A stretch of DNA of 64,000 nt. It comes from Saccharothrix syringae. GTDB taxonomy: Bacteria > Actinomycetota > Actinomycetes > Mycobacteriales > Pseudonocardiaceae. The notes under the pieces are model-generated. The model saw nothing but the letters and a program-made list of their open reading frames with translations. It was not told the origin of the DNA and did no database searches. Positions within the stretch are counted from its first letter, which is position 1. The number at the start of each line of letters is the position of its first letter. The position numbers were made by a program, and so were the translations under genes. This document shows positions 25,342 to 34,652 of the stretch, in pieces. The stretch spans positions 3,224,001-3,288,000 of the forward strand of contig NZ_CP034550.1 in assembly GCF_009498035.1 (NCBI RefSeq), given 5' to 3'.

Positions 25342-26547
25342 TCAAGCGGCTGTTTCTGTGGGGATGCGGTCGGGATGCCGGTAGTGGGTCTTGGTGCGGA
25401 GCATGGCGAACAGGACGTCGCAGCGGCGTCGGGCCAGGCAGATCAGGGCGGCGTTGTATTTCTTGCCCTGGTCGCGTTTGCGCTGGTAGTAGGCGCGGCT
25501 GGTCGGGTCGGCCAGGGCGGCGAACGCGGCGAGGAAGAACGCGCGTTTGAGTTTGCGGTTGCCGGTGCGGGCCGGGTGTTCGCCCTTGATGCTGCTGCCG
25601 GAGCTGCGGGTGACCGGGGCGATGCCGGCGTAGGCGGCCAGGTGCCCGGAGGTCTTGAAGCCCGTGGCGTCGCCGATTTCGAGCAGGATGCGGGCTGCGG
25701 TCCTGACGCCGATGCCGGGCATCGAGGTCAGGACCCCGGCGAGAGGGTGCGCATCGAGTATCCCCTCGACCTCGGCGGCGACCTGTTTGCGTTGCAGCAG
25801 AACGGTTTTCAGGCTATCGGCCAACCGGGGCAGCACCGTGTCCGCCGCGGTGGTGCCCGGGACGGTGACGGTCTGCTCCTCCAGCGCGGCCAGGATCGCG
25901 GCGACCAGCTTTTCGCCCATGCGGGGCGCGTGGGCGGCGGCGATCGCGCTGAGCTTGCGGCGTCCGGCGGCGCGGATGCCGGTGGGGCCGCCGCAGCGGG
26001 ACAGGATCTCCAGCACCGCCGGATGGCTGATCCTGGACCCGATGGCGCGTTCGAGGGCGGGGTGGACGCCGGTGAGCAGGCCGCGGATGCGGTTGGCGAT
26101 CCGGGTGGCCTCGCCGGCCAGGTCGTCGTCAAAGCCGACCAGCACGTCCAGCTCGGCCAGGGCGTCGTCGCCGACGTCGACCGACCGCAGCGTGTGCGGC
26201 AGCGAGCGGGCCGCGTCGGCGATGACGAAGGCGTCGCGGGCGTCGGTCTTGGCCCGGCCGGGGTAGAGGTCGGCGATGCGGCGCATGGCCAGACCGGGCA
26301 GGTAGGCCACCGTGTGGCCGGCCGCGCGGGCCACCGCGACCGGCAGCGCCCCGATCGTGGCCGGCTGGTCGACCACCACCAGCAGCGGCCCGTGCGCGGC
26401 GAGCTTGTCGAACAACGCCCGCAGCCGCGGCTCGCTGTTGGGCAACGGCCCGTCGTGCAGCCGCTTCCCGGCGGGGTCCAGGCCCACGGCGTGGTGCTCG
26501 CCCTTGCCCACGTCCAGGCCGAGGAACACCCCGAAACCACTGGTCAT
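25342..26547 (-). mobile_element. IS110-family transposase, intact copy
   Basis: The protein has 401 residues from ATG 26547 (MTSGFGVFLGLDVGKGEHHA). DEDD residues appear in GLDVGKG, VVVDQPATIG and RAKTDARDAFVIADAAR. The C-terminal domain has LTSMPGIGVRTAARILLEIG, LAAYAGIAPVTRSSGSSIKG and RAFFLAAFAALADPTSRAYY. The element end CCTATGGGGTTGTCAAGC lies just downstream (25329-25346). A fragment of the same kind at 21521-21925 lies in the same orientation on the other side of the toxin-immunity genes. It could still be mobile. Confidence 0.9.
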
Positions 26548-26754
26548 TCGTCGTGCCGTTCGTTCGTCGCGAGTGGCCGCCGGGTGGGCATCGCAGGCCG
26601 GCACCCACGTTACGACGAGACCTGCCCGGCGGGCGGCCGTGTCCCTATCAGCGGTCCGGCGATGCCACCGGGTCCGGTGACACCACCCCCCGGATCATGC
26701 CTTCGACTGGGGGCGCAAGTCATGCCGGACCCGGCGACCACAGCTCCTTGATCA

Positions 26755-27839
26755 GGAACCACGAAAAAGGTAACGGGGGAGTCGAACCGGTCGGGGAAGT
26801 CGGGCATGTGCTTCATCGTCTTGGACGGGGCTTCGGGGGAGGGGTTGTCGTTAAAGACGCAGGGACTGGAGTGCGAGCGGAGCACGCCGAGGTCGACCAG
26901 GAGCCCGGAGACCGGGTCGGAGACCATCGCGCCGCCGCGGTCGGCGTGGACCGTGTGCGGCGCGGCGCCGTTTCGGGCGACGGCGTCGGCGAGGAAGTCC
27001 CTGGCCACGACCGCGTCCTCCGCGGCGGCGACCAGCCACCCGGGTGACGCACCGGGAGAAGATGTCCAGCACGACGTAGCAGCGGTACCAGATGCCTTTC
27101 ACCGGGCCTTTCAACGCGGTGCTGTCCCAGGACCACACCTGGTTCGGGCCGTGGGCGAGCCGGTACATCGTGGAGACCGAGCACCGGTAGCGGCCCTCGT
27201 CCAGCTCCCGCGCCCACACCTGCGGAATCGCCAGGTCCCGGTAGGCAGGGCTGGTCAACACCTCCGGCACCCCGGCGCGGTCGGGGGCCGTGCACCGGGC
27301 CCGTCGCCCCGAGGTGGCGGTAGTGCGTTGCCCGGGACCTACCGGTCAACGCGCACGACGTAGTCACCGGGACCAGGCGGCACGCAGCTCGCCGAAGGCG
27401 GTCGTCAAGACCTCGTCGGCGGCCTGTCCTCGTCCGTGCTCCCGGAGGGTTCCTCCACGAGCGCGTGTGCTTTTCCCGTGATGTCCAGTGCCATTCGGGT
27501 CTTGGCCAGGTCGGAGGTCGGTTTCGCGTTCTGCCGGCGCGATCTGTCCAACTCGATCTGCTCGGCCGGCTTCCTCGTCGGTTCCGTCGGCTCGGCCGGT
27601 CCGTCTCCCAGCCGGCTCGCGTCACGGGCCCGGGTCCACTCGATGACGTGCGAGGAGTACAGACCCTCGCGACGCAGGATCGCGCCCTTCTCCCCGTTCG
27701 GGGCGTTCTCGTACTCGGCGACCAGGGCGAGCTCGTACTCGGCGGTGGACCTCCGCCGGGACGGACGCGCGGCCGGATCGGCCGGCGTCCCGCCGGAGGA
27801 ATGCCGAGGAGGCTTGTCGGATGGGGTGGACACGAGCAC
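26755..27839 (-). pseudogene. Decayed IS3-like transposase (OrfA plus OrfB)
   Basis: OrfA lies at 27405-27839 (STAEYELALVAEYENA, LYSSHVIEWTRARDAS). OrfB pieces follow in shifting frames: LTSPAYRDLAIPQVWARELD, YRCSVSTMYRL and QVWSWDSTALKGPVKGIWYR up to about 27090, then FLADAVARNGAAPHTVHADR, VLRSHSSPCVFNDNPSPEA and MKHMPDFPDRFDS to about 26765. At least one frameshift (near 27050-27090) and loss of the last 50 or so residues make it inactive. The element is a different subgroup from the IS3 at 9856-13645. The rest of the interval to the IS110 holds nothing I recognise. Confidence 0.75.
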
Positions 27840-27940
27840 AAGGATCTCCGGTCTCGCCCTTGATCAGGAACCCCGCTCACACGAGGTGTCTCACAGCAGT
27901 CTGACCAAGAGTGGCTTTGTCCACACGCGTGACCCCGCCC

Positions 27941-28600
27941 TCACTGCAACCAGGTGACGACAACCGTCGGGTCCCGCGATTCGGTCGTTGTCGTCCGGTC
28001 GCCGGATGTGGGCAGGAGATCTGTGTCGTACCGGTCCGCCAGTGCCGTGATGACCGCTTGGTAGGTCCTTCTCGCTCCGATGTCGGCTTGCTCGATGGTC
28101 GCCACCGGGATCAGCGCGGAGCAGTCGACGACCATGTCGAACGGCTCCCGGTCGGTGAAGATGTCGAACCCCCAGTTCATCAGGAACACCGTTCTGCTCT
28201 TCGCGTCTTTGGCATCCATGATCGATGCGCACTCCGCGAAGGTCTTGGGTGTTCCCCGTTGGAGGTACGACACGTAGCACTTGCGCAGACGGCTCTCCCG
28301 GTTCGACTCCAGCCAGATGCGGATCGCGGTCTCGTTCGAGTACCACGGCAGTCCCCAGGAGTCGAACACTCCGGCATCGTGCTCGTGCAACGCACTTGTC
28401 ATCGCGGCGTCGACGGCGTGTTCCAGTGACTGTTCCGTTCGTTGTCGATCGAGTTCCGGCGACCAGGCGTCGCCGGTGTCCAGGAGTAGCTTCCTGAGTG
28501 TTTCGGAGGCGCTGAAGCGCGGTATCAGCAATCCTTTCTCCAGTTTGAGGCAGAGTGTCGTCTTTCCTGCTGCGGTCAAGCCGGAAACGATTATCCTCAT
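27941..28600 (-). CDS. Cytidylate-kinase-like P-loop nucleotide kinase
   Basis: The protein has 219 residues from ATG 28600 (MRIIVSGLTAAGKTT, P-loop 7-15). The shape is that of small archaeal-type CMP kinases: a helix after the P-loop (FSASETLRKLL), a substrate region with VFDSWGLPWYS, an arginine-rich lid (SNRESRLRKCYVSYLQRG), and a late MNWGFDIFTDREPFDMVVDC that resembles the (F/G)IDI....FDLVVD motif of CMP kinases. It should phosphorylate a nucleoside monophosphate, though the lid differs enough that the substrate could be unusual. It is divergent from the Nudix gene, with 321 bp between them, and opens the nucleotide cassette. Confidence 0.7.
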   Translation of the reverse strand: MRIIVSGLTAAGKTTLCLKLEKGLLIPRFSASETLRKLLLDTGDAWSPELDRQRTEQSLEHAVDAAMTSALHEHDAGVFDSWGLPWYSNETAIRIWLESNRESRLRKCYVSYLQRGTPKTFAECASIMDAKDAKSRTVFLMNWGFDIFTDREPFDMVVDCSALIPVATIEQADIGARRTYQAVITALADRYDTDLLPTSGDRTTTTESRDPTVVVTWLQ

Positions 28601-28921
28601 CGATCCGCAGCCTCTTTTCGTCGACATCGGAAAGAGTTTCGAAGGGGGTGGGGTGTGCTACCGGCTCGAGGCTCGACCATACCGGGCGCGACCTTCCGCG
28701 GAGCAGGTAAAACCTCGGTCCGGTGTCGGTCGGGGGAAGGGTGCCGTCCGGACGGTCATGTGCGTGCCACTGTACCCGCAATAATGCGGTTAATCCCGTC
28801 GTGACATTTCTGAACTGTGTGGTGGATTCACTCGAACTTGTGGTTCACTGGCCCTTCCGTCCTTGGTGACCTGCAGCTCCGCTAGCCTCTGCCGCCGAAG
28901 GGATGAACGGGAGAGTGTTCG

Positions 28922-29332
28922 ATGCAAGAAGTGCGACTGGCCGGATGTGTGATCAAAGACGGCCGCGGCCGTGTGCTGTTGCTCCACCGCAACACTCCCG
29001 AGCTGCAACAATGGGAGATCCCCGGTGGCAAGCTGGACCCGGGGGAGGATCCCCGGAGCACCGCGCGGCGCGAACTGATGGAGGAGATGGGCGTCGAAGT
29101 CGCCGTCGGGCAGAATCTCGGCACGCGGTCGTTCGTCGAGAACGGGCGCACCATGGTCTACACGTGGTTTCTCGCGCGAATCACCGCGGGCGAACCGCAG
29201 GTGCTTGAGCGGCACATCCACGACTCGTGCCGGTACCACCACGTCGAAGAACTGTCCACCATGGTCGAGCAACTGTCGCCGAACACGCGGAACTTCCTGC
29301 ACGAGATCATCGAGGGCAACATCCGGATCTGA
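28922..29332 (+). CDS. Nudix hydrolase
   Basis: The protein has 136 residues from ATG 28922, with GGGAGA just upstream. The full Nudix box is present: G36-x5-E42-x7-R50-E51-L-x-E54-E55-x-G57-V, in GGKLDPGEDPRSTARRELME. It is preceded by the usual AGCVIKDGRGRVLLLHR strand. The N-terminal part resembles MutT/ADP-sugar type enzymes, which hydrolyse nucleoside diphosphates linked to another group (X). The gene lies 15 bp before the radical SAM gene and must share its transcript. In context it may sanitise or mature a modified nucleotide. Confidence 0.9.
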   Translation: MQEVRLAGCVIKDGRGRVLLLHRNTPELQQWEIPGGKLDPGEDPRSTARRELMEEMGVEVAVGQNLGTRSFVENGRTMVYTWFLARITAGEPQVLERHIHDSCRYHHVEELSTMVEQLSPNTRNFLHEIIEGNIRI

Positions 29333-29347
29333 CTCGACGAGGAATCC

Positions 29348-30706
29348 ATGCGAATAGTCGTGGACCGGTCCTCCGTTCGTTCCCGCCTGGCCGGGCTGGT
29401 CGCCGCGAACGCGCGAGCTGATTACGTCTACTCCTACCCGCCCCGGCAGTCGTACCGGGTGTTCGGCGAATCGACTGCCGCGGCCGTCCCCGAGCTGGTC
29501 GCCCGTTCGCTGCGGCGGTTCGAGGACCTGAACCTCTACGTCCACGTGCCGTTCTGCCGTCAGATCTGCCGGTTCTGCAACCTCTACGCGGTCGCGGGCG
29601 CGAACAACGACCTGGACGGCTACGTCGACACCGTGCTCGAAGAAGCCGCGGGACTGGCGCGGTTGACCGATCGCAAGACCGTCACGACCCTCTACATCGG
29701 TGGCGGCACGCCGTCCGTGCTGGCGGCCGGCCAGCTGGAACGGCTCATCCGGTTCCTGCTCGACCGGTTTTCCGACCGGCCGGACCGGTTGCCGCCCGAG
29801 ACCGCTCTGGAGGTGGACCCCGCAACGGTCGACCTGGGCAAGCTCCGTGATCTGCGCGCGGTGGGGATCAACCGGATCAACCTCGGCTACCAGTCACTGG
29901 TCGACGGCGAAGTGCGGGGTTTGGGGCGGCGACGCCCCGACAGCGCTGGACTGGCCCTGTTGGAGCAGGCGCTGGGGGTCGGGTTCGGCAACGTGTGCGT
30001 CGACTTGATCTACGGCCTGGCCGGTCAGACGGACGAGGGGTGGGAGCAGTCACTGCTGCGGGTGATCGCACTGGCACCGCCGACGGTGTGCGCTTACGCG
30101 TTGACGCTCCGACCGTTCACCGGCTACAGCAGACTGGGGTACTCGGCCGTGGACGGCGCCACCCTGTACCGGCGCTACGAGATGGCCAACCGCTTGCTGC
30201 AGGACGCCGGGTATCGCCAGGAAACCCACGTCAGGTGGGTTCGCGACGGTGGTGGTTACCGGCAGAAGGCGAATCACTGGGGGCTGCGCAACGTCTTGGG
30301 GGTGGGTGCGGGCGCACGCAGCTACCTGTGGGAGGCGGACCTGCGCAACGGTTACTCGGTCCGCTCGCGGTCCGCGACGCTGCGTTCCTACGTGGATCGC
30401 GTGCGCTCTGGTGACATCGCGGTCACCGACGGTTTCCTCATGACCGACGACGAGAGGCGGCGCAAGGCCACGGCGCTCAACCTCATGGCACTCGACCGGA
30501 CCTGGACGCGGGAAACGCTCGCCTTCGACCCCGTGGAGCGGTTCGCCGAGGAGTTCGCCGCGTTCACGGAGTCGGGGCTGTGCGAGACGGGTCCGCGACA
30601 CGTCACCCTCACCGACAAAGGGGTGAAGTACAGGGACTTGTTGTCGCAGACGTTGTTCAGCCGCGAGGTGCGCACCAGGGTCGCGGAGTTCAACTACGAC
30701 GAGTAG
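29348..30706 (+). CDS. HemN/HemW-like radical SAM enzyme
   Basis: The protein has 452 residues from ATG 29348, with GAGGA seven bases upstream. The iron-sulfur motif is YVHVPFC70-RQI-C74-RF-C77, followed by the SAM-binding TLYIGGGTPS and the EVDPATVD segment. VGINRINLGYQSL and VDLIYGLAGQTDEGWEQSLL are typical of coproporphyrinogen oxidase/HemW relatives. A C-terminal winged region (RHVTLTDKGVKYRDLLSQTL) is present. The fourth cysteine of HemN is replaced by leucine, as in HemW. Haem synthesis is not suggested by the neighbours, which all handle nucleotides. HemN-like enzymes are known to make cyclopropanes and methylations on nucleosides. The true substrate is unknown. Confidence 0.85.
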   Translation: MRIVVDRSSVRSRLAGLVAANARADYVYSYPPRQSYRVFGESTAAAVPELVARSLRRFEDLNLYVHVPFCRQICRFCNLYAVAGANNDLDGYVDTVLEEAAGLARLTDRKTVTTLYIGGGTPSVLAAGQLERLIRFLLDRFSDRPDRLPPETALEVDPATVDLGKLRDLRAVGINRINLGYQSLVDGEVRGLGRRRPDSAGLALLEQALGVGFGNVCVDLIYGLAGQTDEGWEQSLLRVIALAPPTVCAYALTLRPFTGYSRLGYSAVDGATLYRRYEMANRLLQDAGYRQETHVRWVRDGGGYRQKANHWGLRNVLGVGAGARSYLWEADLRNGYSVRSRSATLRSYVDRVRSGDIAVTDGFLMTDDERRRKATALNLMALDRTWTRETLAFDPVERFAEEFAAFTESGLCETGPRHVTLTDKGVKYRDLLSQTLFSREVRTRVAEFNYDE

Positions 30707-31337
30707 ACCGGTCCAACCCGGTCGTGGCGTGCACGGCCTCGGCCGTCACGACATCGAGCGAACGGTCGGCGTCGATGGTCGTCACCCGCAGGTCGGGTGC
30801 TCGGACCAGGCGGCGCAACGCCGCCCGGTGGGCCTGTGCCATGAACGCCAGGCGCGCGTCGTCGCACTCGCCGTCACGGGCCACGAGCCGCTCGCGGAGC
30901 ACGTTTCGGGAAGCGACCAGGTGCAAGGTCAGGTCCGGTGTCGGAAGGTGACCGAAGATCGCGTCCAGGAGTCCGCGGGCGGCGGTATCGCCCAGCGCCC
31001 CGGTCAGCACGACCTCCTGGTAGGCGTACTTGCTCAGGTACCCGCGATCGCTGATGACGGTGGTGCCCCCGGCGAGCAGGGGTGCCACTTCAGAGGCGTA
31101 CACCTCGTAGAAGTCGCCGAGAAAAACCAGTGACTGCCCGACTTCGCTGGAGGCGATGAAATGGGGAGCTGTGCGTACGGCACCCTCAAGCGCCCGACCG
31201 AAGGGCGCCGAGGAGAACTCGGTCGCGAGGTGTGCGGCCGATCCGCTCGCCAACGCGCGGGCGACAGTGCTCTTGCCGACGCCTTCGACGCCGTCGACGC
31301 AAATCCACAGGCCGCGTGTGAGGTAATCATCGGCCAT
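30690..31337 (-). CDS. Thymidylate-kinase-like P-loop kinase
   Basis: The protein has 215 residues from ATG 31337 (TTG 31340 possible), with AGGAGAG upstream. The P-loop is DGVEGVGKST (16-24), with VISDRGYLSKYAYQEV as the DR(Y/F) motif of dTMP kinases and a lid-like RERLVARDGECDDARLAFM. It lacks the usual LID arginine pattern of housekeeping enzymes, so the substrate may be a modified monophosphate. Its 3' end overlaps the 3' end of the convergent radical SAM gene by 17 bp, which suggests the two genes have been inherited together. Confidence 0.8.
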   Translation of the reverse strand: MADDYLTRGLWICVDGVEGVGKSTVARALASGSAAHLATEFSSAPFGRALEGAVRTAPHFIASSEVGQSLVFLGDFYEVYASEVAPLLAGGTTVISDRGYLSKYAYQEVVLTGALGDTAARGLLDAIFGHLPTPDLTLHLVASRNVLRERLVARDGECDDARLAFMAQAHRAALRRLVRAPDLRVTTIDADRSLDVVTAEAVHATTGLDRSTRRS

Positions 31338-31552
31338 CAATGCACCAATCTCTCCTGGGTGGCTTCTGCGGGTCTGCCCCCCGACCGGGTCGCGTCATCC
31401 GGCATGGGTAACCTGCTGGGCATCCGCAAGGTTGCATCAAGAGTTCCGCCGCACGCAAGGTTACATTGGTGGGTCGCATCAGCGTGTCTCGCCACCTGGT
31501 GGGCGCGTCGTGCGATCATGACCGGCGCGCCGTCGACGAGGAGGGACAACGC

Positions 31553-32125
31553 ATGCACAGGCCAGCGCTCTCGGCTGCACTACAGGCGTTTGCGTCCATA
31601 GAGCTGAAAAACGCGATCTATGTCGCCTGTCCTATCAGTTCCGGTCGCCGCGAACTCGATCTGATGCTTGCGGCATCGCAGTTCGACCGCTCGGTGCTGC
31701 GTGCGGACCTCGTCCACCGGTGGGAGCGGGAGGTGCTCGAGCCCAATCGCTCCGACGCCAGGGCCGCGGCGACGCGCACGAGAGCGCGATACCCCGGCCA
31801 CAACGTCATCAACCCGTCGGAGTTCAACATCGACGGGTTGGACCAACCCGGGTACGACGTGCTGTGTGAGCGGATCATCCGAGGTCATGTCGCCAGGATC
31901 GTGCTGGCCGACGGCTGGGAGTTCAGCCGCGGTGCACGGGTCGAGGCCCTTCTCGGGGCGGAACTCGGGCTGGCCTTCGAAGACGGCGCCGGTCGCTCGA
32001 TGGGCGAGCACGACATCTGGGCCGCGTGTGAGAAGTCCGAAGCCGCGCTCCTCGACGCCGGGTTCCCCGAGGATCGGATGCGCGATCTGTTGCCGCCCAC
32101 CTCCGGAGTCGCCGCCGTGGGCTGA
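31553..32125 (+). CDS. Nucleoside 2-deoxyribosyltransferase-like (DUF4406-type) protein
   Basis: The protein has 190 residues from ATG 31553, with a strong GAGGAGGG site. AIYVACPISSG (21-31) is the N-terminal strand-loop of the nucleoside 2-deoxyribosyltransferase fold. HNVINPSEFNIDGLDQPGYD and RIVLADGWEFSRGARVEALL give the expected acidic and D-x-W/SxGxxxE motifs of the DUF4406 branch. Members cleave or exchange N-glycosidic bonds of nucleosides or nucleotides. It is divergent from the thymidylate-kinase-like gene (215 bp) and convergent with the NACHT gene (49 bp). A role in freeing or swapping a base fits the cassette but is inference. Confidence 0.7.
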   Translation: MHRPALSAALQAFASIELKNAIYVACPISSGRRELDLMLAASQFDRSVLRADLVHRWEREVLEPNRSDARAAATRTRARYPGHNVINPSEFNIDGLDQPGYDVLCERIIRGHVARIVLADGWEFSRGARVEALLGAELGLAFEDGAGRSMGEHDIWAACEKSEAALLDAGFPEDRMRDLLPPTSGVAAVG

Positions 32126-32174
32126 CCCGATCCGCCGGGCGAGTCCACCGGACGGGGAATCGGGAGCGAGTCGA

Positions 32175-34652
32175 TCAATGCTCGGGCGGAGTCACCTGTT
32201 CACGCATGACTTTCAGCTCCTGCACCAAGGCGGGGGCGATCTCATTGCTGCACAACAATGCTGCCTCCGTGGCGCGCAGGACGCGACTGTCCTGTTCCGA
32301 CAACACCTCCTTGCGCCAGACCGCGTAATCGTAGAATGAGTACAAGTCGAGATAGCGCCGCTCAACGGCGATGCGCTCCAGGTAGTCCGGGGCGGTCATC
32401 AGGGCGATGGTGCGCTCACGCGTGCGACTCCATCCGCGAAGTTTGTCCGAGTCGACGTGCGGTGGTTCATCCCGGTGGTCGATGTCGCCGTAGTAGTACA
32501 TCAGGTAGCCACGGTTCCACGCCCGCCACTCGGCCGACTCGCGGCCTTTGTCGATGAAAATTTGCAGCGCTGCCGGGTCTCCCAAGTGGCACAACCCCCA
32601 CAACGCGGCCTGCTGCAGGAAGATGTCCCCCTCGTCGCGGAACAGGCGCCACAGCCACACCCGGCCGTCCGGCACCGCCCTGGACAGCAGGTACGCCACG
32701 AGGTTGCCGGTAACGCGGATCTCGGACACCTCGTCACTGGACGAACGGACGTGCCGGAAGGCCACCTCGAGCACATCGCCGAGGCCGGCCACGGGGGTGA
32801 TGCGGAGTTCGTCGACGAGGAAGTGGCGGATCTCCGGGGTGGGATCCGTGCGCAGGCAGGTCGCGAGCCGGTCGATCGCGCCGGAGGTCAGCGCCGCTTC
32901 GATCTCGCACACGTAGTGCCGGCTCACCAGGTACTCGAAGAACGAGTAGTGCACGAAGCTTCCCCACACCCGCCCGGACGAACGCCACCGGTCGCACAGT
33001 TGGCTGAGCGCACGCTGCGCGCACCGCAACGCCTTGGCCGGACCGGATGCCAGCAACGAACTGACAGCGCCGAAGTCGAACCGGTCCTCGTGGATCGCGG
33101 CCCGCTGGAAGACCAACCAGGCGGCGTCGATCCACACCTGGACGGAGGACCCCGGTCGGGGGCAGTCGGCCCGGACCAACGCGGCGTCGCTGACCGCGGC
33201 GAGCCGGTCGATGTACTCCGCGTACAGGGCCGACACGTTGCCGACCCCCGACAAACCCCCGCTGCCGAGGAAAGTGATCATCCGCGCGTACAGCGGTCTG
33301 GCGACCATCCGGGACAGGTTCGCCGACCCGCGGACCTGTTCGATCAAGTCGTCGGATTCGAGCAGTTCCGCCACGACCAAGCGACGGACGAAGTCGGAGA
33401 AGTGACCCTCCAGGGTCCACCCGCCGATGGTGTAGATCGAGTCGAACGTATCGCCATCCATCGACGACGCCAGGTTGTCCTCGAACTCCCTGTGGCGGCA
33501 CGTGACCACGATGGAGAACCGGTCGCCCGCTTGGCGCAGCAGTTCGGACAGGTCCGCCGGCGAGTCGAATTCCCCCAGGCTCTCGTCCAACCCGTCCAGC
33601 AGCAGGACAGGACGTGGTGACGGCGGCCTCTGCCCGGTGTCGACGGACGACCGCGCCGCGTCCCCGATCATCCTGCGCAGTTCGGCGACCCGGACCGCCA
33701 ACGCCGGCGTGGAATCGCGAAGGCGCCGCAGGACCGCGTAAGCCGCGACGCTCTTCCCGCTGCCCGGTTCTCCCAGGATCAGCGCAGACCTGTGGCCGGC
33801 GACCTCGGCCGCGATGTCGTCCACCGAGAACCGCCGACCGCCGTGCCCTGTCTTGGTGAACGCGGTGGGAACGTACAGCCCGCGATCGTGCAGCTCGGCG
33901 ATGCTCAGATCCAGCGGATACGCGGTGCGCCGACTGCCCAGGCGTCGCAGGCAGTCGTCAGACGCCTTCCACAGGTCCTCGACCAGGTGCCCACCGGGTC
34001 GAACCGGGTGCTCCACCGGTTCCGCGCGCCGCTGCTCCGGAACCTCCGGCCGGGTGTAGATCCACGCCGTCGTGTCGGTCTCCTTCATGACGACCTTGAC
34101 GCTGTGGAACATGCGCGCGTCCAGCACCAGCGAGTGCCGCACTACCTCTTCGAAGAACCAGTCCGAGACCATCAGCACAACCGTGCCGGGGACGTCCGCG
34201 AGCGCTCGCCGAAGCGGGTCCGAATCGACCAGCCGACACACGTGGTTGACCGCGTGGCCCACGACTCCGTCACCGTCGGGGTAGACCTCGCCGGCGTGGA
34301 CGGCGACGCGCAACCTGACGGCTTCGGATGGTTCGTGCGTGCTGTTGTGCTCGTCCAGGTAAGTGGCCAGCGCCACCGGCAGTCGCTCGACGAGGAGGCT
34401 CTTCGCCACCTCGGGCGGGACGAGCACCAGGATCCCGTCCCCGCGATCCTGGCGTTGCCAGGAGGTCCAGTCCGCGCCGACATCGATGAATGCGGCTTCC
34501 ATCGCCTGATACAGCGCTTGGCGGACGACCAGCCGATTGGGATTCGTCCGTCGGAGATCACCGAATCGCTCGATGTCGACAACCACCATGGTCCGGTGCA
34601 CCGCGACCCGTACCGGATCACCGGCCGAGCCGTGAACAGCCTCGCCGCCCAT
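32175..34652 (-). CDS. NACHT NTPase with N-terminal nucleotide-cyclase-like domain
   Basis: The protein has 825 residues from ATG 34652, preceded by GGGAGGGCGG; the open frame upstream is IS sequence. Residues about 15-200 resemble a class III cyclase domain (MVVVDIERFGDL with the first metal aspartate, RQDRGDGILVLVPPEV with the second, VRLRVAVHAGEVYPDGDGVV). The NACHT domain follows: Walker A LILGEPGSGKS (about 300), Walker B PVLLLDGLDES (about 350) and SIVVTCRHREFEDN. The rest is helical, with no clear LRR or TPR. Bacterial NACHT proteins are NLR-like antiphage sensors. The cyclase-like part may be a signal producer or a degenerate ligand-binding domain. It is convergent with the nucleotide cassette. 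Confidence 0.85.
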   Translation of the reverse strand: MGGEAVHGSAGDPVRVAVHRTMVVVDIERFGDLRRTNPNRLVVRQALYQAMEAAFIDVGADWTSWQRQDRGDGILVLVPPEVAKSLLVERLPVALATYLDEHNSTHEPSEAVRLRVAVHAGEVYPDGDGVVGHAVNHVCRLVDSDPLRRALADVPGTVVLMVSDWFFEEVVRHSLVLDARMFHSVKVVMKETDTTAWIYTRPEVPEQRRAEPVEHPVRPGGHLVEDLWKASDDCLRRLGSRRTAYPLDLSIAELHDRGLYVPTAFTKTGHGGRRFSVDDIAAEVAGHRSALILGEPGSGKSVAAYAVLRRLRDSTPALAVRVAELRRMIGDAARSSVDTGQRPPSPRPVLLLDGLDESLGEFDSPADLSELLRQAGDRFSIVVTCRHREFEDNLASSMDGDTFDSIYTIGGWTLEGHFSDFVRRLVVAELLESDDLIEQVRGSANLSRMVARPLYARMITFLGSGGLSGVGNVSALYAEYIDRLAAVSDAALVRADCPRPGSSVQVWIDAAWLVFQRAAIHEDRFDFGAVSSLLASGPAKALRCAQRALSQLCDRWRSSGRVWGSFVHYSFFEYLVSRHYVCEIEAALTSGAIDRLATCLRTDPTPEIRHFLVDELRITPVAGLGDVLEVAFRHVRSSSDEVSEIRVTGNLVAYLLSRAVPDGRVWLWRLFRDEGDIFLQQAALWGLCHLGDPAALQIFIDKGRESAEWRAWNRGYLMYYYGDIDHRDEPPHVDSDKLRGWSRTRERTIALMTAPDYLERIAVERRYLDLYSFYDYAVWRKEVLSEQDSRVLRATEAALLCSNEIAPALVQELKVMREQVTPPEH

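Noticed and set aside
29348..30706. Viperin identity for the radical SAM protein
   Set aside because: Sequence around the cluster (YVHVPFC...C..CN) and the later NRINLGYQS segment are HemN/HemW type; viperin motifs are absent.
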